A stretch of 64,000 bases of DNA. Source: Streptomyces sp. Tu6071. Its GTDB lineage: Bacteria > Actinomycetota > Actinomycetes > Streptomycetales > Streptomycetaceae. Of this stretch, positions 26,130 through 34,784 are shown one piece after another. Position numbers and translations under genes: made by a program. How positions within the stretch are numbered: position 1 is the stretch's first letter; the number at the start of each line of letters is the position of its first letter. Location of the stretch: assembly GCF_000213055.1 (NCBI RefSeq), contig NZ_CM001165.1, positions 3,490,445 through 3,554,444 on the forward strand, written 5' to 3'. The notes beneath the pieces were generated by a model. It saw nothing but the letters and a program-made list of their open reading frames with translations. It was not told where the DNA came from and ran no database searches.

Positions 26130-26660
26130 TGCGCCCGTCCTCGGGCAGCTCCTCGATATGGCGCACGCGCGCGGCGAGCGGCGGGTGCGAGTCGTACGGC
26201 GAGGCCGGTTCGTCGGGCAACTCGGTTCTCATGTGCACGAGTTCGAGCTGCCGGGCGTCGAGCAGCCGCCCGTACCCGCCGAAGACTTCGCCGCGCGGCG
26301 GGAGCAGTCCCCGATCGGTGCCGGCGAGGGCGTAGCGGTCGAGGTGGTAGGCGAAGAGCCTTCGAGCGCGGGGAGTTCGCGCAGCGCCGAGGCGGTCGCG
26401 GTACGGCCCGCGAGGCGCGCGGCGAGCCGGTCGGCCGCGAACTCCTGGCCTGGAGGAGCGCCAGCCCGAGATACAGCGCGCGCGGCCCGGGTACGAGGCC
26501 GAGCAGCCGCGCGCGCTCGCTGACGGCCGCGTTGACGTCGGCGGTGAGCAGGACGCATGCCGGGGCGCGGGTCCCCGCCTCCTCGGCCAGCACGCGCACG
26601 AACTCCCGCAGGCCTGACCGCGCCTCGGGCGTCAGCGCGACCGCAGTGCGGACCCTCACC
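26130..26660 (-). pseudogene. Decayed M48 metalloprotease
   Basis: Three frames in order give fragments of one M48 membrane protease. From about 26650 to 26447: LTPEARSGLREFVRVLAEEA and GPRALYLGLALLQ. From about 26455 in a second frame: QEFAADRLAARLAGR and ALRELPALEG. From about 26355 in the third: LFAYHLDRYALAGTDRG and YDSHPPLAARVRHIEELPEDG. The second begins exactly where the first ends, so the HExxH helix that normally lies between YLGLALLQ and QEFAADR is deleted. The N-terminal membrane helices are also missing. The gene cannot make an active protease. Confidence 0.75.
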
Positions 26661-26691
26661 GGGCGGTGTGCCCACCATGGGGGGAGCGGGC

Positions 26692-26940
26692 TCAGCGGCG
26701 ACGGCGGCGCGGGTCCTCGTCCTCCTTCCCGTCCTCCCCGTCCTTCTCGTCCCACCAGCGGTCCTCGGGGCCGCGCCGGTTGGCGACGATGGCTGCGACG
26801 GGCGGGATGACGAGGGCGACGACGCACATGCCGATGGCCGCCGGGACGGACCAGATGCGGACGAAGGCCCAGGCGGAGACGAAGAGGACGAGGCAGATCC
26901 CCATCATGAGGAAGTAGGCCCGTCGCCGTCGCGTGTACAT
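26692..26940 (-). CDS. DUF3099 membrane protein
   Basis: This 82-residue protein has a basic start (MYTRRRRAYFLMMG), two membrane helices (about residues 10-30 and 33-53) and an acidic then Arg-rich tail, EDGKEDEDPRRRRR. This matches DUF3099, a small actinobacterial family of unknown function. TACCGT (26947-26952) ends six nucleotides before the ATG, which also has GGAGGG directly upstream. It follows the M48 remnant in the opposite order expected for an operon, so it is probably independent. Confidence 0.87.
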   Translation of the reverse strand: MYTRRRRAYFLMMGICLVLFVSAWAFVRIWSVPAAIGMCVVALVIPPVAAIVANRRGPEDRWWDEKDGEDGKEDEDPRRRRR

Positions 26941-27001
26941 CCCTCCACGGTAGGACGCCCGGAGGAGGACGGCACGCGCGGCGGGCCCCCGGACGGCGCG
27001 A

Positions 27002-27053
27002 AGGGCCGTGCCCGGACTGTCAGGAAGCGTCCAACCCCCTGGGGCACGGCCCT
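27002..27053. terminator. Long-loop hairpin
   Basis: AGGGCCGTGCCC (27002-27013) pairs perfectly with GGGCACGGCCCT (27042-27053), 12 bp with a 28-nt loop, in the gap between DUF1416 and DUF3099. It could be a terminator for the DUF1416 unit. Confidence 0.55.
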
Positions 27054-27066
27054 CCGGCCGACTCGT

Positions 27067-27093
27067 GGCCCCCGCGCGTCACCCGCGGGGGCC
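27067..27093 (-). terminator. Hairpin downstream of the DUF1416 gene
   Basis: GGCCCCCGCG (27067-27076) pairs with CGCGGGGGCC (27084-27093) around a 7-nt loop, about 95 bp past the DUF1416 stop. Between it and the stop, 18-bp units CCGACCCGGACCGCTCAG repeat in tandem near 27128-27163. Confidence 0.65.
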
Positions 27094-27187
27094 GTACCGC
27101 CTGCTCAAGACCGCTCGGACCGCTCGGCCGACCCGGACCGCTCAGCCGACCCGGACCGCTCAGTCCGCTCGGCCGGGCTCAGCCCGC

Positions 27188-27475
27188 TCAGACCGCGATC
27201 GCGACCTCCGCGAGCCCGCCCTGCTGCGCGACGACGGTACGGTCCGCCGTGGCGCCGGGGACGAGGGCGCGCACGGTCCAGGTCCCCTCGGCCGCGTAGA
27301 AGCGGAACTGCCCGGTCGCGGAGGTCGGGACCTCGGCGGTGAACTCGCCCGTCGAGTCGAGGAGCCGCACGTACCCGGCGACGGGCTCGCCGTCGCGGGT
27401 CACCTGCCCCTGGATCGTCGTCTCACCGGGCTTGATCGTCGAGGCGTCGGGGCCGCCGGCCTTCGCTCCACACAT
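27188..27475 (-). CDS. DUF1416 protein
   Basis: This 95-residue protein begins MCGAKAGGPD and has an Ig/transthyretin-like beta fold: TIQGQVTRDGEPVAGYVRLL, FTAEVPTSATGQFRFYAAEG and WTVRALVPGA. That is DUF1416, almost always found just after a thiosulfate sulfurtransferase gene in actinobacteria, as here (70 bp after). The N-terminal Cys may take part in sulfur transfer. Function is not established. Confidence 0.9.
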   Translation of the reverse strand: MCGAKAGGPDASTIKPGETTIQGQVTRDGEPVAGYVRLLDSTGEFTAEVPTSATGQFRFYAAEGTWTVRALVPGATADRTVVAQQGGLAEVAIAV

Positions 27476-27545
27476 GAACTACTCCTGTAGCGGGTCGGGG
27501 TGGGTGGTACGTGAGGACCACGCGGGAGTGCGTGGTCCCCGGGGA

Positions 27546-28391
27546 CTACTTCGCGGCGCCGAGCTCGATCGGCACGCCGACGAGGCTGCCGTACTCGGTC
27601 CAGGAACCGTCGTAGTTGCGGACGTTCGGGACCTCGAGCAGCTCGTGCAGGACGAACCACGTGAGGGCCGAGCGCTCGCCGATGCGGCAGTAGGCGATCG
27701 TGTCCTTGTCGAGGTCGACCTGCTCCTCGGCGTAGAGGGCCTTCAGCTCTTCGTCCGACTTGAAGGTGCCGTCGTCGTTGGCGTTCTTCGACCACGGGAT
27801 GTTGCGGGCGCTCGGCACGTGGCCCGGACGCTGCGACTGCTCCTGCGGCAGGTGCGCGGGGGCGAGCAGCTTGCCGCTGAACTCGTCGGGCGAGCGCACG
27901 TCGACGAGGTTCTCGGCGCCGATCGCGCTGACGACGTCCTCGCGGAAGGCGCGGATCGAGGTGTCCTGCGCCCGCGCGGTGTACGTCGTCGCCGGGCGGG
28001 CCGGGACCTCGGAGCCGTCGACGAGGTCGCGGGAGTCCAGCTCCCACTTCTTGCGCCCGCCGTCGAGGAGCTTGACGTCCTGGTGGCCGTAGAGCTTGAA
28101 GTACCAGTACGCGTAGCTCGCGAACCAGTTGTTGTTGCCACCGTAGAGGACGACGGTGTCGTCGTTCGCGATGCCGCGCGCGGAGAGCAGCTTCTCGAAG
28201 CCCTCCTGGTCGATGAAGTCGCGGCGCACCGGGTCCTGGAGGTCCGTCTTCCAGTCGATCTTGACGGCGTTCTTGATGTGGTTCTTGTCGTAGGCCGAGG
28301 TGTCCTCGTCGACCTCGACGACGACCACCTTCGGGTCGTCGATGTGGGCCTCGACCCAGTCGGCGTCGACCAGGACGTCACTGCGGCTCAT
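27546..28391 (-). CDS. cysA: Thiosulfate sulfurtransferase (rhodanese)
   Basis: This 281-residue enzyme has two rhodanese domains. The N-terminal one is inactive (WFASYAYWYFKLYGHQDVKLL). The C-terminal one has the active-site loop IAYCRIGERS with Cys at 235. GGAGGAGAAG precedes the ATG. It moves sulfane sulfur from thiosulfate to an acceptor; actinobacterial copies are annotated CysA or SseA (not the sulfate ABC ATPase). It is followed by the DUF1416 gene and preceded by a cysteine-containing leader peptide, so expression likely responds to cysteine supply. Confidence 0.92.
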   Translation of the reverse strand: MSRSDVLVDADWVEAHIDDPKVVVVEVDEDTSAYDKNHIKNAVKIDWKTDLQDPVRRDFIDQEGFEKLLSARGIANDDTVVLYGGNNNWFASYAYWYFKLYGHQDVKLLDGGRKKWELDSRDLVDGSEVPARPATTYTARAQDTSIRAFREDVVSAIGAENLVDVRSPDEFSGKLLAPAHLPQEQSQRPGHVPSARNIPWSKNANDDGTFKSDEELKALYAEEQVDLDKDTIAYCRIGERSALTWFVLHELLEVPNVRNYDGSWTEYGSLVGVPIELGAAK

Positions 28392-28586
28392 ACTCTTCTC
28401 CTCCGTCGTGCGGGATGCGGGCGGGCTGTGCCCGGCAGGGGTGCGCGAAGTGCGGGATGTACGGGGCGGTGCGGCCGTACGGGCGGGAGCGCGGATCGCG
28501 CGGGAGGGGCGGGGCCGGAGGCGTCGCGCACTGTTGTCGCGTACGGCTTCGGGGCCCTCGGAACGGGATCGCGGCCCGCGCGGGCG
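28392..28586 (-). promoter_or_regulatory. Leader region between the leader peptide and the rhodanese
   Basis: This 195-nt untranslated stretch separates the leader-peptide stop from the rhodanese start. It can form GTACGG/CCGTAC hairpins around 28469-28490. A regulated terminator or ribosome-stalling device is expected here, but I cannot fold it reliably by eye. Confidence 0.4.
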
Positions 28587-28667
28587 TCAGGAAAGGCGAC
28601 AGAGCATGGCGGCGACGCGGCACAGGTCCACTGCCCGCCGCTTCGTGAGGTCCGCCTGGTGCGTCAT
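28587..28667 (-). CDS. Cysteine-responsive leader peptide (26 residues)
   Basis: The short ORF encodes MTHQADLTKRRAVDLCRVAA, then MLCRLS. It carries two Cys and the RRxVDLxR core of the actinobacterial putative leader peptides found before sulfur genes. There is no Shine-Dalgarno; TACGAT ends seven nucleotides before the ATG, so translation should begin at the 5' end of the mRNA. Slow reading of the Cys codons would signal low cysteinyl-tRNA to the downstream rhodanese gene, as shown for leaderless cysteine sORFs in mycobacteria. The peptide itself probably has no other role. Confidence 0.75.
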   Translation of the reverse strand: MTHQADLTKRRAVDLCRVAAMLCRLS

Positions 28668-28674
28668 GGGAACG

Positions 28675-28704
28675 ATCGTAGGGACCGATTCCGGGACATG
28701 TCAC
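28675..28704 (-). promoter_or_regulatory. Promoter of the leader peptide-rhodanese unit
   Basis: Reading the minus strand, GTGACA (-35) is followed by an 18-nt spacer, TACGAT (-10), seven nucleotides and the ATG at 28667. The spacing puts the transcription start at the start codon, giving a leaderless mRNA. Confidence 0.7.
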
Positions 28705-28754
28705 CGTCCGTTCGCATGATGAGACGATGTCGTCCGCCATGCGGGCATCGCAGC

Positions 28755-29489
28755 TCAGCGCGCGTCCTCGCGCAGGTCGAGGTCCTTCCCCGAGAACCGC
28801 ACGCGCATGCCGTCGCTCGCGGCCCGTACGGAGTCCAGGCGCAGCCCTTCGGGCAGGTCGCTGACCTTCTGCTCGATGTCGAGGGCCTGCCCGGCCTTGC
28901 CGGGCAGCGGGATGCCGAGGTCGGGGAGGCTGTCGGCGTGGAGGACGAAGCGGTCGCCGCCCTTGAGCGAGACGGTGCACAGCACGGTGAAGGCCCCCGG
29001 GAGTTCGTGGCCGAGGACGCTGCCCTCGACGCCGACGGCGATCCGGCCCTTGCCGCCGTCCTTGAGCGAGGCGACCTTCGCGGTGACGCCGGAGGCGACG
29101 GGTATCTCCTCGCCGCCGAGGGACTTCACGAGGTCCCGGTACGAGATCCGGGCGCTCCCGGACACGTTCTCGACCCGCGCCCGCTCGTAGTCGTCCTCGA
29201 ACCGCACCCCGCGCAGCGCGGCATCGATCCGCGCGACCCTGACCCGCCCCTGCTCGGTCCGCGCCCGGTACCCGTCCATGCGGACATCGACGCGCTCCAT
29301 CCGCCCGGAGACGACCTGCGTGAGGAACGGGAACCCCCGGATGCCCACGTCGGCGCTCTCGACGCCCTCCCGCTCCTGGACCCGCTCGGCGGCCTCCGCC
29401 TCGGCCCGGTGGTGCGCCCACCGGTCGGCGAGAAGACCGCCCCCACCGAGGAGGACGACGAGCACGACGACTATTCGCAGAAGACGCAT
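28755..29489 (-). CDS. DUF2993 / LmeA-like lipid-binding protein
   Basis: This 244-residue protein has an N-terminal membrane anchor (LLRIVVVLVVLLGGGGLLAD) and the DUF2993 domain: GIRGFPFLTQVVSGRMERVDV and later DLGIPLPGKAGQALDIEQKVS. In mycobacteria the DUF2993 protein LmeA is a periplasmic phospholipid-binding protein needed for lipomannan elongation. Here it may bind envelope lipids outside the membrane. A larger paralogue lies at 38310-39749. It is transcribed alone, divergent in order from the sulfur genes. Confidence 0.87.
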   Translation of the reverse strand: MRLLRIVVVLVVLLGGGGLLADRWAHHRAEAEAAERVQEREGVESADVGIRGFPFLTQVVSGRMERVDVRMDGYRARTEQGRVRVARIDAALRGVRFEDDYERARVENVSGSARISYRDLVKSLGGEEIPVASGVTAKVASLKDGGKGRIAVGVEGSVLGHELPGAFTVLCTVSLKGGDRFVLHADSLPDLGIPLPGKAGQALDIEQKVSDLPEGLRLDSVRAASDGMRVRFSGKDLDLREDAR

Positions 29490-29585
29490 GACGAACGGTT
29501 ACCCCCAGGATTCATCCGACCCGCCACCCAATCCGGACCGCGCACCAGTCGGGCCGCATCAGAATCGAGCCGCTCCGGCAGCGGT

Positions 29586-30950
29586 TCACGCCACAAGCGC
29601 CCCGAGCCACCACACGACCGGCGCCGCCACGGCCAACGGCAGAGCGACCCCCGCCGTCATGTGCACGAACCGCGACGGGTAGTCGTACGAGGCCACCCGG
29701 TGCCCCACCACCGCACAGAGCGCCGCCGCGAGCCCGACCACCGCGCCCGCCCCGGCCCCCAGGCCGCCGACCGCCCCGCCGAGTACGCCCGCCACGACCC
29801 CCACGACGACCGCCGCGAGGAAGGACGCGGGCAGCGGCAACCGCACGCCGCGCGCCACGATCGCCCCCGCCACCCCGAGGGCCCCGGCGACCACGGCCCC
29901 CGAGTCCGCCGCGAGGAACCCCGCCCCGCACACGGCGAGCGCGGAGGAGACGACGGTCGCCATGAGCCCGTACAGCCGCTCGTCCGGCGAGGCGTGGCTG
30001 CGCAGTTGGAGCACGACGCACAGCAGCACCCACACCCCGGCCGCGCCGATGATCGCGCCGGGCCCGGAGTCGGCCGAGAGGACCCCGATGTCGGCGACGA
30101 CCCCGCCGAGGAAGGCGAGCGCGATGCCCTGCCGCGCGGGCCACATCCCGTTGAGCCGGAACCACCCGGCGGCCGTGACGGCCTGGAGCACGACGAGCGG
30201 CAGGAGCAGCGCGTACGAGCCGAGCGCCGCGCCGCCCGCGAGGAGCAGCGCGAGCGCGGCGGTGAGCGCGGCGGGCTGCGTCCCGGGATAGATGATCGGC
30301 GAGCGGCCCTCGGCGCGGGCGCGCTGCGCGTCGGAGATCCGCGTGTTCCCGGCGAGCGTCGCGGGCCCGAAGCCGGGTCCGGCCCCCGCCGGGGCGGCGA
30401 GGGGCTCCGCGGGAGCGGCAAGAGGCTCCGCGGGAGCGGCGGCCGGCACGGGCGGTTCCGTCACCGGCGCGGCGGGCGGCACGGGCGAGGGTCCGGGCGG
30501 CGGCGTGTACGCCCCGTACGCGTACCCCTGCTCCGGCCCCTGCCCCTGCTGCCCGTACGTCTCCGGCTGCCCGTACGCCGCGAAGCCGGGTCCGCCCTGC
30601 GGGAGACCGGTCCCGCCCTGCGAGACGTAGGGATCGCTCCCGTACGGTCCCGGCGAAGGCTCCTCGTACGGGACGGGCGGGGCGGCCTGGGCGGGCGGGA
30701 CGAACGGAGCGGGCGGGGCGGGCCGGACGGGCTCGGCGGGCGGCACGGGCGGGAGGTACGCCGTCGCCTCGGCCGCCGACTCGGGCGGCACCACCGGCTG
30801 CACGGAGGTCTCCCAGGTCGGCGCCTGCCAGGTCTGGGTCTGCTGCATGTCGCCCTGCTGCTGCCCCTGTCCGGGCTGCTCGCCGGTGGGCCACTGCTCC
30901 TGGGGCCGGGGCTGCGCGGGCCCGTAGGGGTCGTACGGCTGATTGCTCAT
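29586..30950 (-). CDS. Polytopic membrane protein with Pro/Gln-rich N-terminus
   Basis: The 454-residue protein starts MSNQPYDPYGPAQPRPQEQW. Residues 1-200 are a Pro/Gln/Tyr-rich cytoplasmic region. About nine hydrophobic helices follow, from ALTAALALLLAGGAALGSY to PLAVAAPVVWWLGALVA. No transporter signature is visible. It is the last gene of an operon after the alpha/beta hydrolase and MoaD/ThiS genes, starting 10 bp after the latter. The ribosome site is weak (GGAGG too far upstream), so coupling to the preceding stop is possible. Function unknown. Confidence 0.82.
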   Translation of the reverse strand: MSNQPYDPYGPAQPRPQEQWPTGEQPGQGQQQGDMQQTQTWQAPTWETSVQPVVPPESAAEATAYLPPVPPAEPVRPAPPAPFVPPAQAAPPVPYEEPSPGPYGSDPYVSQGGTGLPQGGPGFAAYGQPETYGQQGQGPEQGYAYGAYTPPPGPSPVPPAAPVTEPPVPAAAPAEPLAAPAEPLAAPAGAGPGFGPATLAGNTRISDAQRARAEGRSPIIYPGTQPAALTAALALLLAGGAALGSYALLLPLVVLQAVTAAGWFRLNGMWPARQGIALAFLGGVVADIGVLSADSGPGAIIGAAGVWVLLCVVLQLRSHASPDERLYGLMATVVSSALAVCGAGFLAADSGAVVAGALGVAGAIVARGVRLPLPASFLAAVVVGVVAGVLGGAVGGLGAGAGAVVGLAAALCAVVGHRVASYDYPSRFVHMTAGVALPLAVAAPVVWWLGALVA

Positions 30951-30960
30951 GGTGTGGGGT

Positions 30961-31215
30961 TCACCCTCCTGCGAACGGCGGGAGCACCTCGACCGTGCCG
31001 CCCTCGGCCAGACGTACCGTCTCATGCGGACGGCTCCCGACGGGATTCCCGTCGACGAGGAAGGAGGAGCGGTCCAGGACCCGGACCAGCTCTCCCGGAT
31101 GGCGGACGCGGACCGCCGTCAGGGCCTCCGCGAGCGTCGTCGCCTCGTACGGCTCCTCGGCGGTCCCGGCCGCGGCCTTCGCCGCCGCCCAGTACCGCAC
31201 CGTGCCCACTGCCAC
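30961..31215 (-). CDS. MoaD/ThiS family sulfur carrier
   Basis: This 84-residue ubiquitin-like protein ends in Gly-Gly (VEVLPPFAGG), the C-terminus that is adenylated and thiocarboxylated in sulfur carriers. It starts VAVGTVRYWAAAKAAAG. No moaE or thiazole genes lie nearby, so the pathway (molybdopterin, thiamin or another) is not shown by context. It sits between the hydrolase and the membrane protein in one operon. Confidence 0.88.
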   Translation of the reverse strand: MAVGTVRYWAAAKAAAGTAEEPYEATTLAEALTAVRVRHPGELVRVLDRSSFLVDGNPVGSRPHETVRLAEGGTVEVLPPFAGG

Positions 31216-31258
31216 GCCGCGCCCCTCTCCGCTCCACCCCGCACGCGCGGGGCTCCCA

Positions 31259-32389
31259 TCATGCCCCGGCCCCGCCCCCGGTCCGCTCCGCCCACCGCCA
31301 CAGCCGCCCGAGCAGCGCCTCGTCCGTCGCGTTCTCCGCGTGCCCCATCCCGCGCTCGATCCACAGCTCGCCGTGCGTCCCCGCGGCCCGCTGGAGCGCG
31401 CGCGGGTGGTCGAGCGGGAAGTAGGGGTCGCGGTCGCCGTGCACGAGCAGCAGCGGCACGGGGGCGATGTACGGGGCGAGCGCGGTCGGCGAGAGCGGTA
31501 CGGGGTCCCAGTCGCCCGGCCTGATCCGGGTCCGGAAGCCGAGCCGTCCCACGGTGCGCCCGAGCCGCCGGGTCACGAGCCAGTGCAGGCGCCGCATGGG
31601 CGCCGTACCCCGGTAGTACCAGCGGGCCGGGGAGCTGACGGCGATGACGAGATCGGTGCGGTCGGCGCGGCCCCCGGCGAAGACGAGGCGGTCGGCCTCG
31701 GAGAGGGGCACGGGGAGGGCGGCGGGCGCGACGGGGGGTACGGGTCCGGAGCCCGGTCCCGGCGGGGCTTGCGGCCCGGCGGGGGCCTCCGGAGCGGTTT
31801 CCGCCCCCTGTGCCCCGCCCCGCGCTTCTGTGCGCCCCTCGTTCGTACCGGGCGCCGTTCCCCCCGCGAGGGGCGCCGCTCCGGCCGTGCCGGGCGCCGC
31901 TCCGGCCGTGCCCGGCCCCGTTCCGCGCGCCGTTCCGGGCGCTTCCGCCCTCAGCCGCGCGAGCCCGTGCAGGCCCGCGTGGCGCAGGACGACGGAGCCG
32001 CCCATCGAGAATCCGAGCGTGATGACGCGGCTGTGTCCGAGCGAACGCGCCCAGGTGACGGCGGCGGCGAGGTCGAGCACCTCGCTGTCGCCCACCGTCG
32101 AACGGCCCCCGGAGCGCCCGTGGCCCCGGAAGGAGAAGGTGACGACCGCCGCGTGGCGGGCGAGGGCGTGCGCGGCGCGCCGGACGTGGGGCCGGTCCAG
32201 ATCGCCCGTGAAGCCGTGCGCGAGGACGACGACGGGTCCCCCGACCGGCCCTGGACCCGGCTCGTACGCCGCGTCGATCCGTACCCCGTCGGCCGCCCGC
32301 AGACTGGCGCGCGCCCTGCGCGGGCCGTGCGCCCCGGCCCCCTCCGTGACCGGTCCTACAGGTCCGGAACCTGCCGTCGTCGCGCTCAT
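31259..32389 (-). CDS. Alpha/beta hydrolase with a low-complexity insertion
   Basis: This 376-residue hydrolase starts at ATG 32389 with GAGGAG upstream. It has [28 protein letters not shown], the nucleophile elbow [11 protein letters not shown], the acid [13 protein letters not shown] and the His in GMGHAENAT. Between the elbow and the lid strand lies an 85-residue Ala/Gly/Pro/Thr-rich insertion (about 31705-31955) built on [13 protein letters not shown] units. The catalytic triad is intact. It heads the operon with the sulfur carrier and the membrane protein. Confidence 0.88.
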   Translation of the reverse strand: MSATTAGSGPVGPVTEGAGAHGPRRARASLRAADGVRIDAAYEPGPGPVGGPVVVLAHGFTGDLDRPHVRRAAHALARHAAVVTFSFRGHGRSGGRSTVGDSEVLDLAAAVTWARSLGHSRVITLGFSMGGSVVLRHAGLHGLARLRAEAPGTARGTGPGTAGAAPGTAGAAPLAGGTAPGTNEGRTEARGGAQGAETAPEAPAGPQAPPGPGSGPVPPVAPAALPVPLSEADRLVFAGGRADRTDLVIAVSSPARWYYRGTAPMRRLHWLVTRRLGRTVGRLGFRTRIRPGDWDPVPLSPTALAPYIAPVPLLLVHGDRDPYFPLDHPRALQRAAGTHGELWIERGMGHAENATDEALLGRLWRWAERTGGGAGA

Positions 32390-32681
32390 GTGGGCTATTC
32401 TCCTCGGCAGAGGACCTGGGCAGCGAAGCCCCCGGGTCCTTTCGTGCTTTCCGGCGCGTTGTATACGACCGGCCCCCACCGGGTGTGTACACCGGGCCGC
32501 GAGGGCACGGGGCTCCCCGGGGACGCGGGGGCCCGCGGCTTCCCCGTACGAAGAAGTGCCGCATATCCCGGCCGCTCACCGGCCGGGGACCCATCGGTAC
32601 CGAGGAGGAACCTGTGATGGGCGAGCGAGACGCACACCATTCCAGCCGGCCCCGCACGACCACGGAGGCAGGTGGCCTCCG
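32390..32681. promoter_or_regulatory. Divergent upstream region of glnR
   Basis: 292 bp without a gene. AGGACCTGGG near 32420 and CCCGGGTCCT near 32432-32441 make a hairpin with nine of ten pairs, followed by TTTCG on the plus strand. It could be a small attenuator or a terminator for antisense transcription. No certain -10/-35 pair is seen. Confidence 0.4.
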
Positions 32682-33482
32682 ATGAGTTCCCTGCTCCTCC
32701 TGACCAACGCCCTCCAGCCGTCCACGGAGGTCCTGCCCGCGCTGGGCCTGCTCCTGCACAACGTCCGCGTCGCGCCCGCCGAGGGGCCCGCGCTCGTGGA
32801 CACCCCGGGCGCCGACGTGATCCTCGTCGACGGCCGCCGCGACCTGCCGCAGGTGCGCTCCCTGTGCCAGCTCCTGCGGTCCACCGGGCCCGGTTGTCCC
32901 CTCCTGCTCGTCGTCACCGAGGGCGGCCTCGCGGCCGTCACGGCGGACTGGGGCGTCGACGACGTCCTCCTCGACACGGCGGGCCCCGCCGAGGTCGAGG
33001 CGCGGCTGCGGCTCGCGACGGGCCGCCGCCAGAACGCCGCCGACGACAGCCCCATGGAGATCCGCAACGGCGACCTCTCCGTCGACGAGGCCACCTACAG
33101 CGCGAAGCTCAAGGGCAGGGTCCTCGACCTGACCTTCAAGGAGTTCGAGCTGCTCAAGTACCTCGCGCAGCACCCGGGGCGCGTCTTCACGCGCGCCCAG
33201 CTGCTGCAGGAGGTGTGGGGGTACGACTACTTCGGCGGCACCCGCACCGTGGACGTCCACGTGCGGCGGCTGCGCGCCAAGCTCGGCCCCGAGCACGAAT
33301 CCCTCATCGGCACTGTCCGCAATGTGGGATACCGCTTCGTGACTCCTGAGAAGCCGGAACGCGAACGGACGGAGAAGAGCGCCGCCGGGCCGTCCGTGGC
33401 GGATGGGGCCGCGAGCGCGCGGGACGAGGCCGACGCCGCCGAGAAGAGCGAGGTCAGGGCCACGGCCCCGGCCAAGAGCTGA
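32682..33482 (+). CDS. glnR: GlnR, orphan OmpR-type nitrogen regulator
   Basis: The 266-residue protein starts [13 protein letters not shown] at ATG 32682. The N-terminal receiver-like domain is atypical: it keeps the Asp at 50 and Arg at 52 ([10 protein letters not shown]) but lacks the acidic pocket, so it is not a phospho-receiver. The C-terminal winged helix runs from [20 protein letters not shown] to [20 protein letters not shown]. GlnR is the main activator and repressor of nitrogen genes in Streptomyces. The 40-residue C-terminal tail is charged low-complexity sequence. A strong terminator follows. Confidence 0.94.
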   Translation: MSSLLLLTNALQPSTEVLPALGLLLHNVRVAPAEGPALVDTPGADVILVDGRRDLPQVRSLCQLLRSTGPGCPLLLVVTEGGLAAVTADWGVDDVLLDTAGPAEVEARLRLATGRRQNAADDSPMEIRNGDLSVDEATYSAKLKGRVLDLTFKEFELLKYLAQHPGRVFTRAQLLQEVWGYDYFGGTRTVDVHVRRLRAKLGPEHESLIGTVRNVGYRFVTPEKPERERTEKSAAGPSVADGAASARDEADAAEKSEVRATAPAKS

Positions 33483-33494
33483 ACCGCTCCGCGT

Positions 33495-33550
33495 CCCCGT
33501 GGTGGGGGCGGCCCTCCGGTCTCCTCCGGAAGGCCGCCCCCACCACGGGG
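33495..33550 (+). terminator. glnR terminator
   Basis: CCCCGTGGTGGGGGCGGCC (33495-33513) pairs perfectly over 19 bp with 33532-33550 around an 18-nt loop that can itself pair (TCCGG/CCGGA). GTTTACGTCCTTTTTG follows. This is the strongest intrinsic terminator in the window. Confidence 0.9.
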
Positions 33551-33628
33551 GTTTACGTCCTTTTTGCGCTCCCGGGCGGTCCTCTCCGGGCCCTGGGCAG
33601 CGCTTTCACCCCGCGTAGACTGCCCGGC

Positions 33629-34651
33629 GTGGCCAAGGTGACGCGGGACGACGTGGCGCGGCGGGCGGGGACTTCGACCGCCGTCGTGAGCTACGTCATC
33701 AACAACGGACCCCGGCCGGTCGCCCCGGCAACACGCGAGCGGGTGCTCGCCGCGATCAAGGAGCTGGGCTACCGGCCCGACCGGGTCGCGCAGGCGATGG
33801 CCTCGCGCCGCACCGACCTCATAGGGCTCATCGTGCCGGACGCGCGCCAGCCGTTCTTCGCGGAGATGGCGCACGCGGTCGAACAGGCGGCCTCCGAGCG
33901 CGGGAAGATGGTCCTGGTCGGCAACTCGGACTACGCGGACGCCCGCGAGGTCCACTACCTGCGGGCCTTCCTCGGGATGCGCGTCGCGGGGCTCATCCTC
34001 GTCTCGCAGGGGCCGAGCGAGACCGCCGCCGCCGAGATCGACGCGTGGGACGCGCGGATCGTGCTGCTGCACCGCCGCCCCTCCCCGATCGACGACGTCG
34101 CGGTCGTCACCGACGACGTCGGCGGAGCGCAGCTCGCGACCCGCCACCTCCTGGAACACGGCGCCCCCTACGTGGCCTGCCTCGGCGGTACGGAGCAGAC
34201 CCCGGCCGAGGGCGACCCGGTCTCGGACCACATCGAGGGCTGGCGCCGCGCGATGACGGAGGCGGGCCTGCCGACCGAGGGCCGCCTCTTCCAGAGCCCG
34301 TACAACCGCTACGACGCCTACAAGGTCGGCCTCGAACTCCTCGCGGGCCCGGACCGGCCCCCGGCCCTCGTCTGCGCGACGGACGACCAGGCGATCGGCA
34401 TCCTGCGCGCGGCCCGCGAACTGCGCATCGACGTCCCCGGCGAACTCGCGGTGGCGGGCTTCGACGACGTCAAGGAGGCGGCCCTCACCGACCCGCCCCT
34501 GACCACGGTCGCCTCCGACCGCACGGCGATGGCCCGCGCGGCCGTCGACCTCGTCCTCGACGACGCCCTCCGCGTCACCTCCCCCCGCCGCGAACGGCTG
34601 AAGGTGTACCCGTCCCGACTGGTGATCCGACGCTCGTGCGGGTGCCACTGA
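33629..34651 (+). CDS. LacI family transcriptional regulator
   Basis: The 340-residue protein has a LacI helix-turn-helix ([20 protein letters not shown], hinge [19 protein letters not shown]) and a periplasmic-binding-protein-like effector domain ([37 protein letters not shown]). TAGACT (33616-33621) ends seven nucleotides before the GTG, so it is probably leaderless. No sugar genes are nearby, so the effector and targets are unknown. The C-terminus ends SCGCH, an odd Cys pair. Confidence 0.92.
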   Translation: MAKVTRDDVARRAGTSTAVVSYVINNGPRPVAPATRERVLAAIKELGYRPDRVAQAMASRRTDLIGLIVPDARQPFFAEMAHAVEQAASERGKMVLVGNSDYADAREVHYLRAFLGMRVAGLILVSQGPSETAAAEIDAWDARIVLLHRRPSPIDDVAVVTDDVGGAQLATRHLLEHGAPYVACLGGTEQTPAEGDPVSDHIEGWRRAMTEAGLPTEGRLFQSPYNRYDAYKVGLELLAGPDRPPALVCATDDQAIGILRAARELRIDVPGELAVAGFDDVKEAALTDPPLTTVASDRTAMARAAVDLVLDDALRVTSPRRERLKVYPSRLVIRRSCGCH

Positions 34652-34733
34652 CACCTGCGGCGCCGGCCCGGAAGCGGTGACGGACGCGGACGGGGCACAC
34701 CTTTACATCGGGCAAACAGGCTTCTGCCGTCCT

Positions 34734-34760
34734 TCTCAGTCCCGTCTCAGGGACCTCTCA
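34734..34760 (+). promoter_or_regulatory. Three 11-bp-phased TCTCA repeats before the HtrA-like gene
   Basis: TCTCA occurs at 34734-34738, 34745-34749 and 34756-34760, exactly 11 bp apart, ending 24 bp before the protease ATG. OmpR-family regulators bind direct repeats with one-turn spacing, and an OmpR-type regulator is the next gene after the protease. This is the probable binding site of that regulator. Confidence 0.7.
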
Positions 34761-34784
34761 TGATCCGCGGACACGCTGGGACAC

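Noticed and set aside
27339..31424. A 1361-codon plus-strand frame
   Set aside because: It runs antisense through five well-supported genes and is Arg/Pro/Gly-rich without domain structure.
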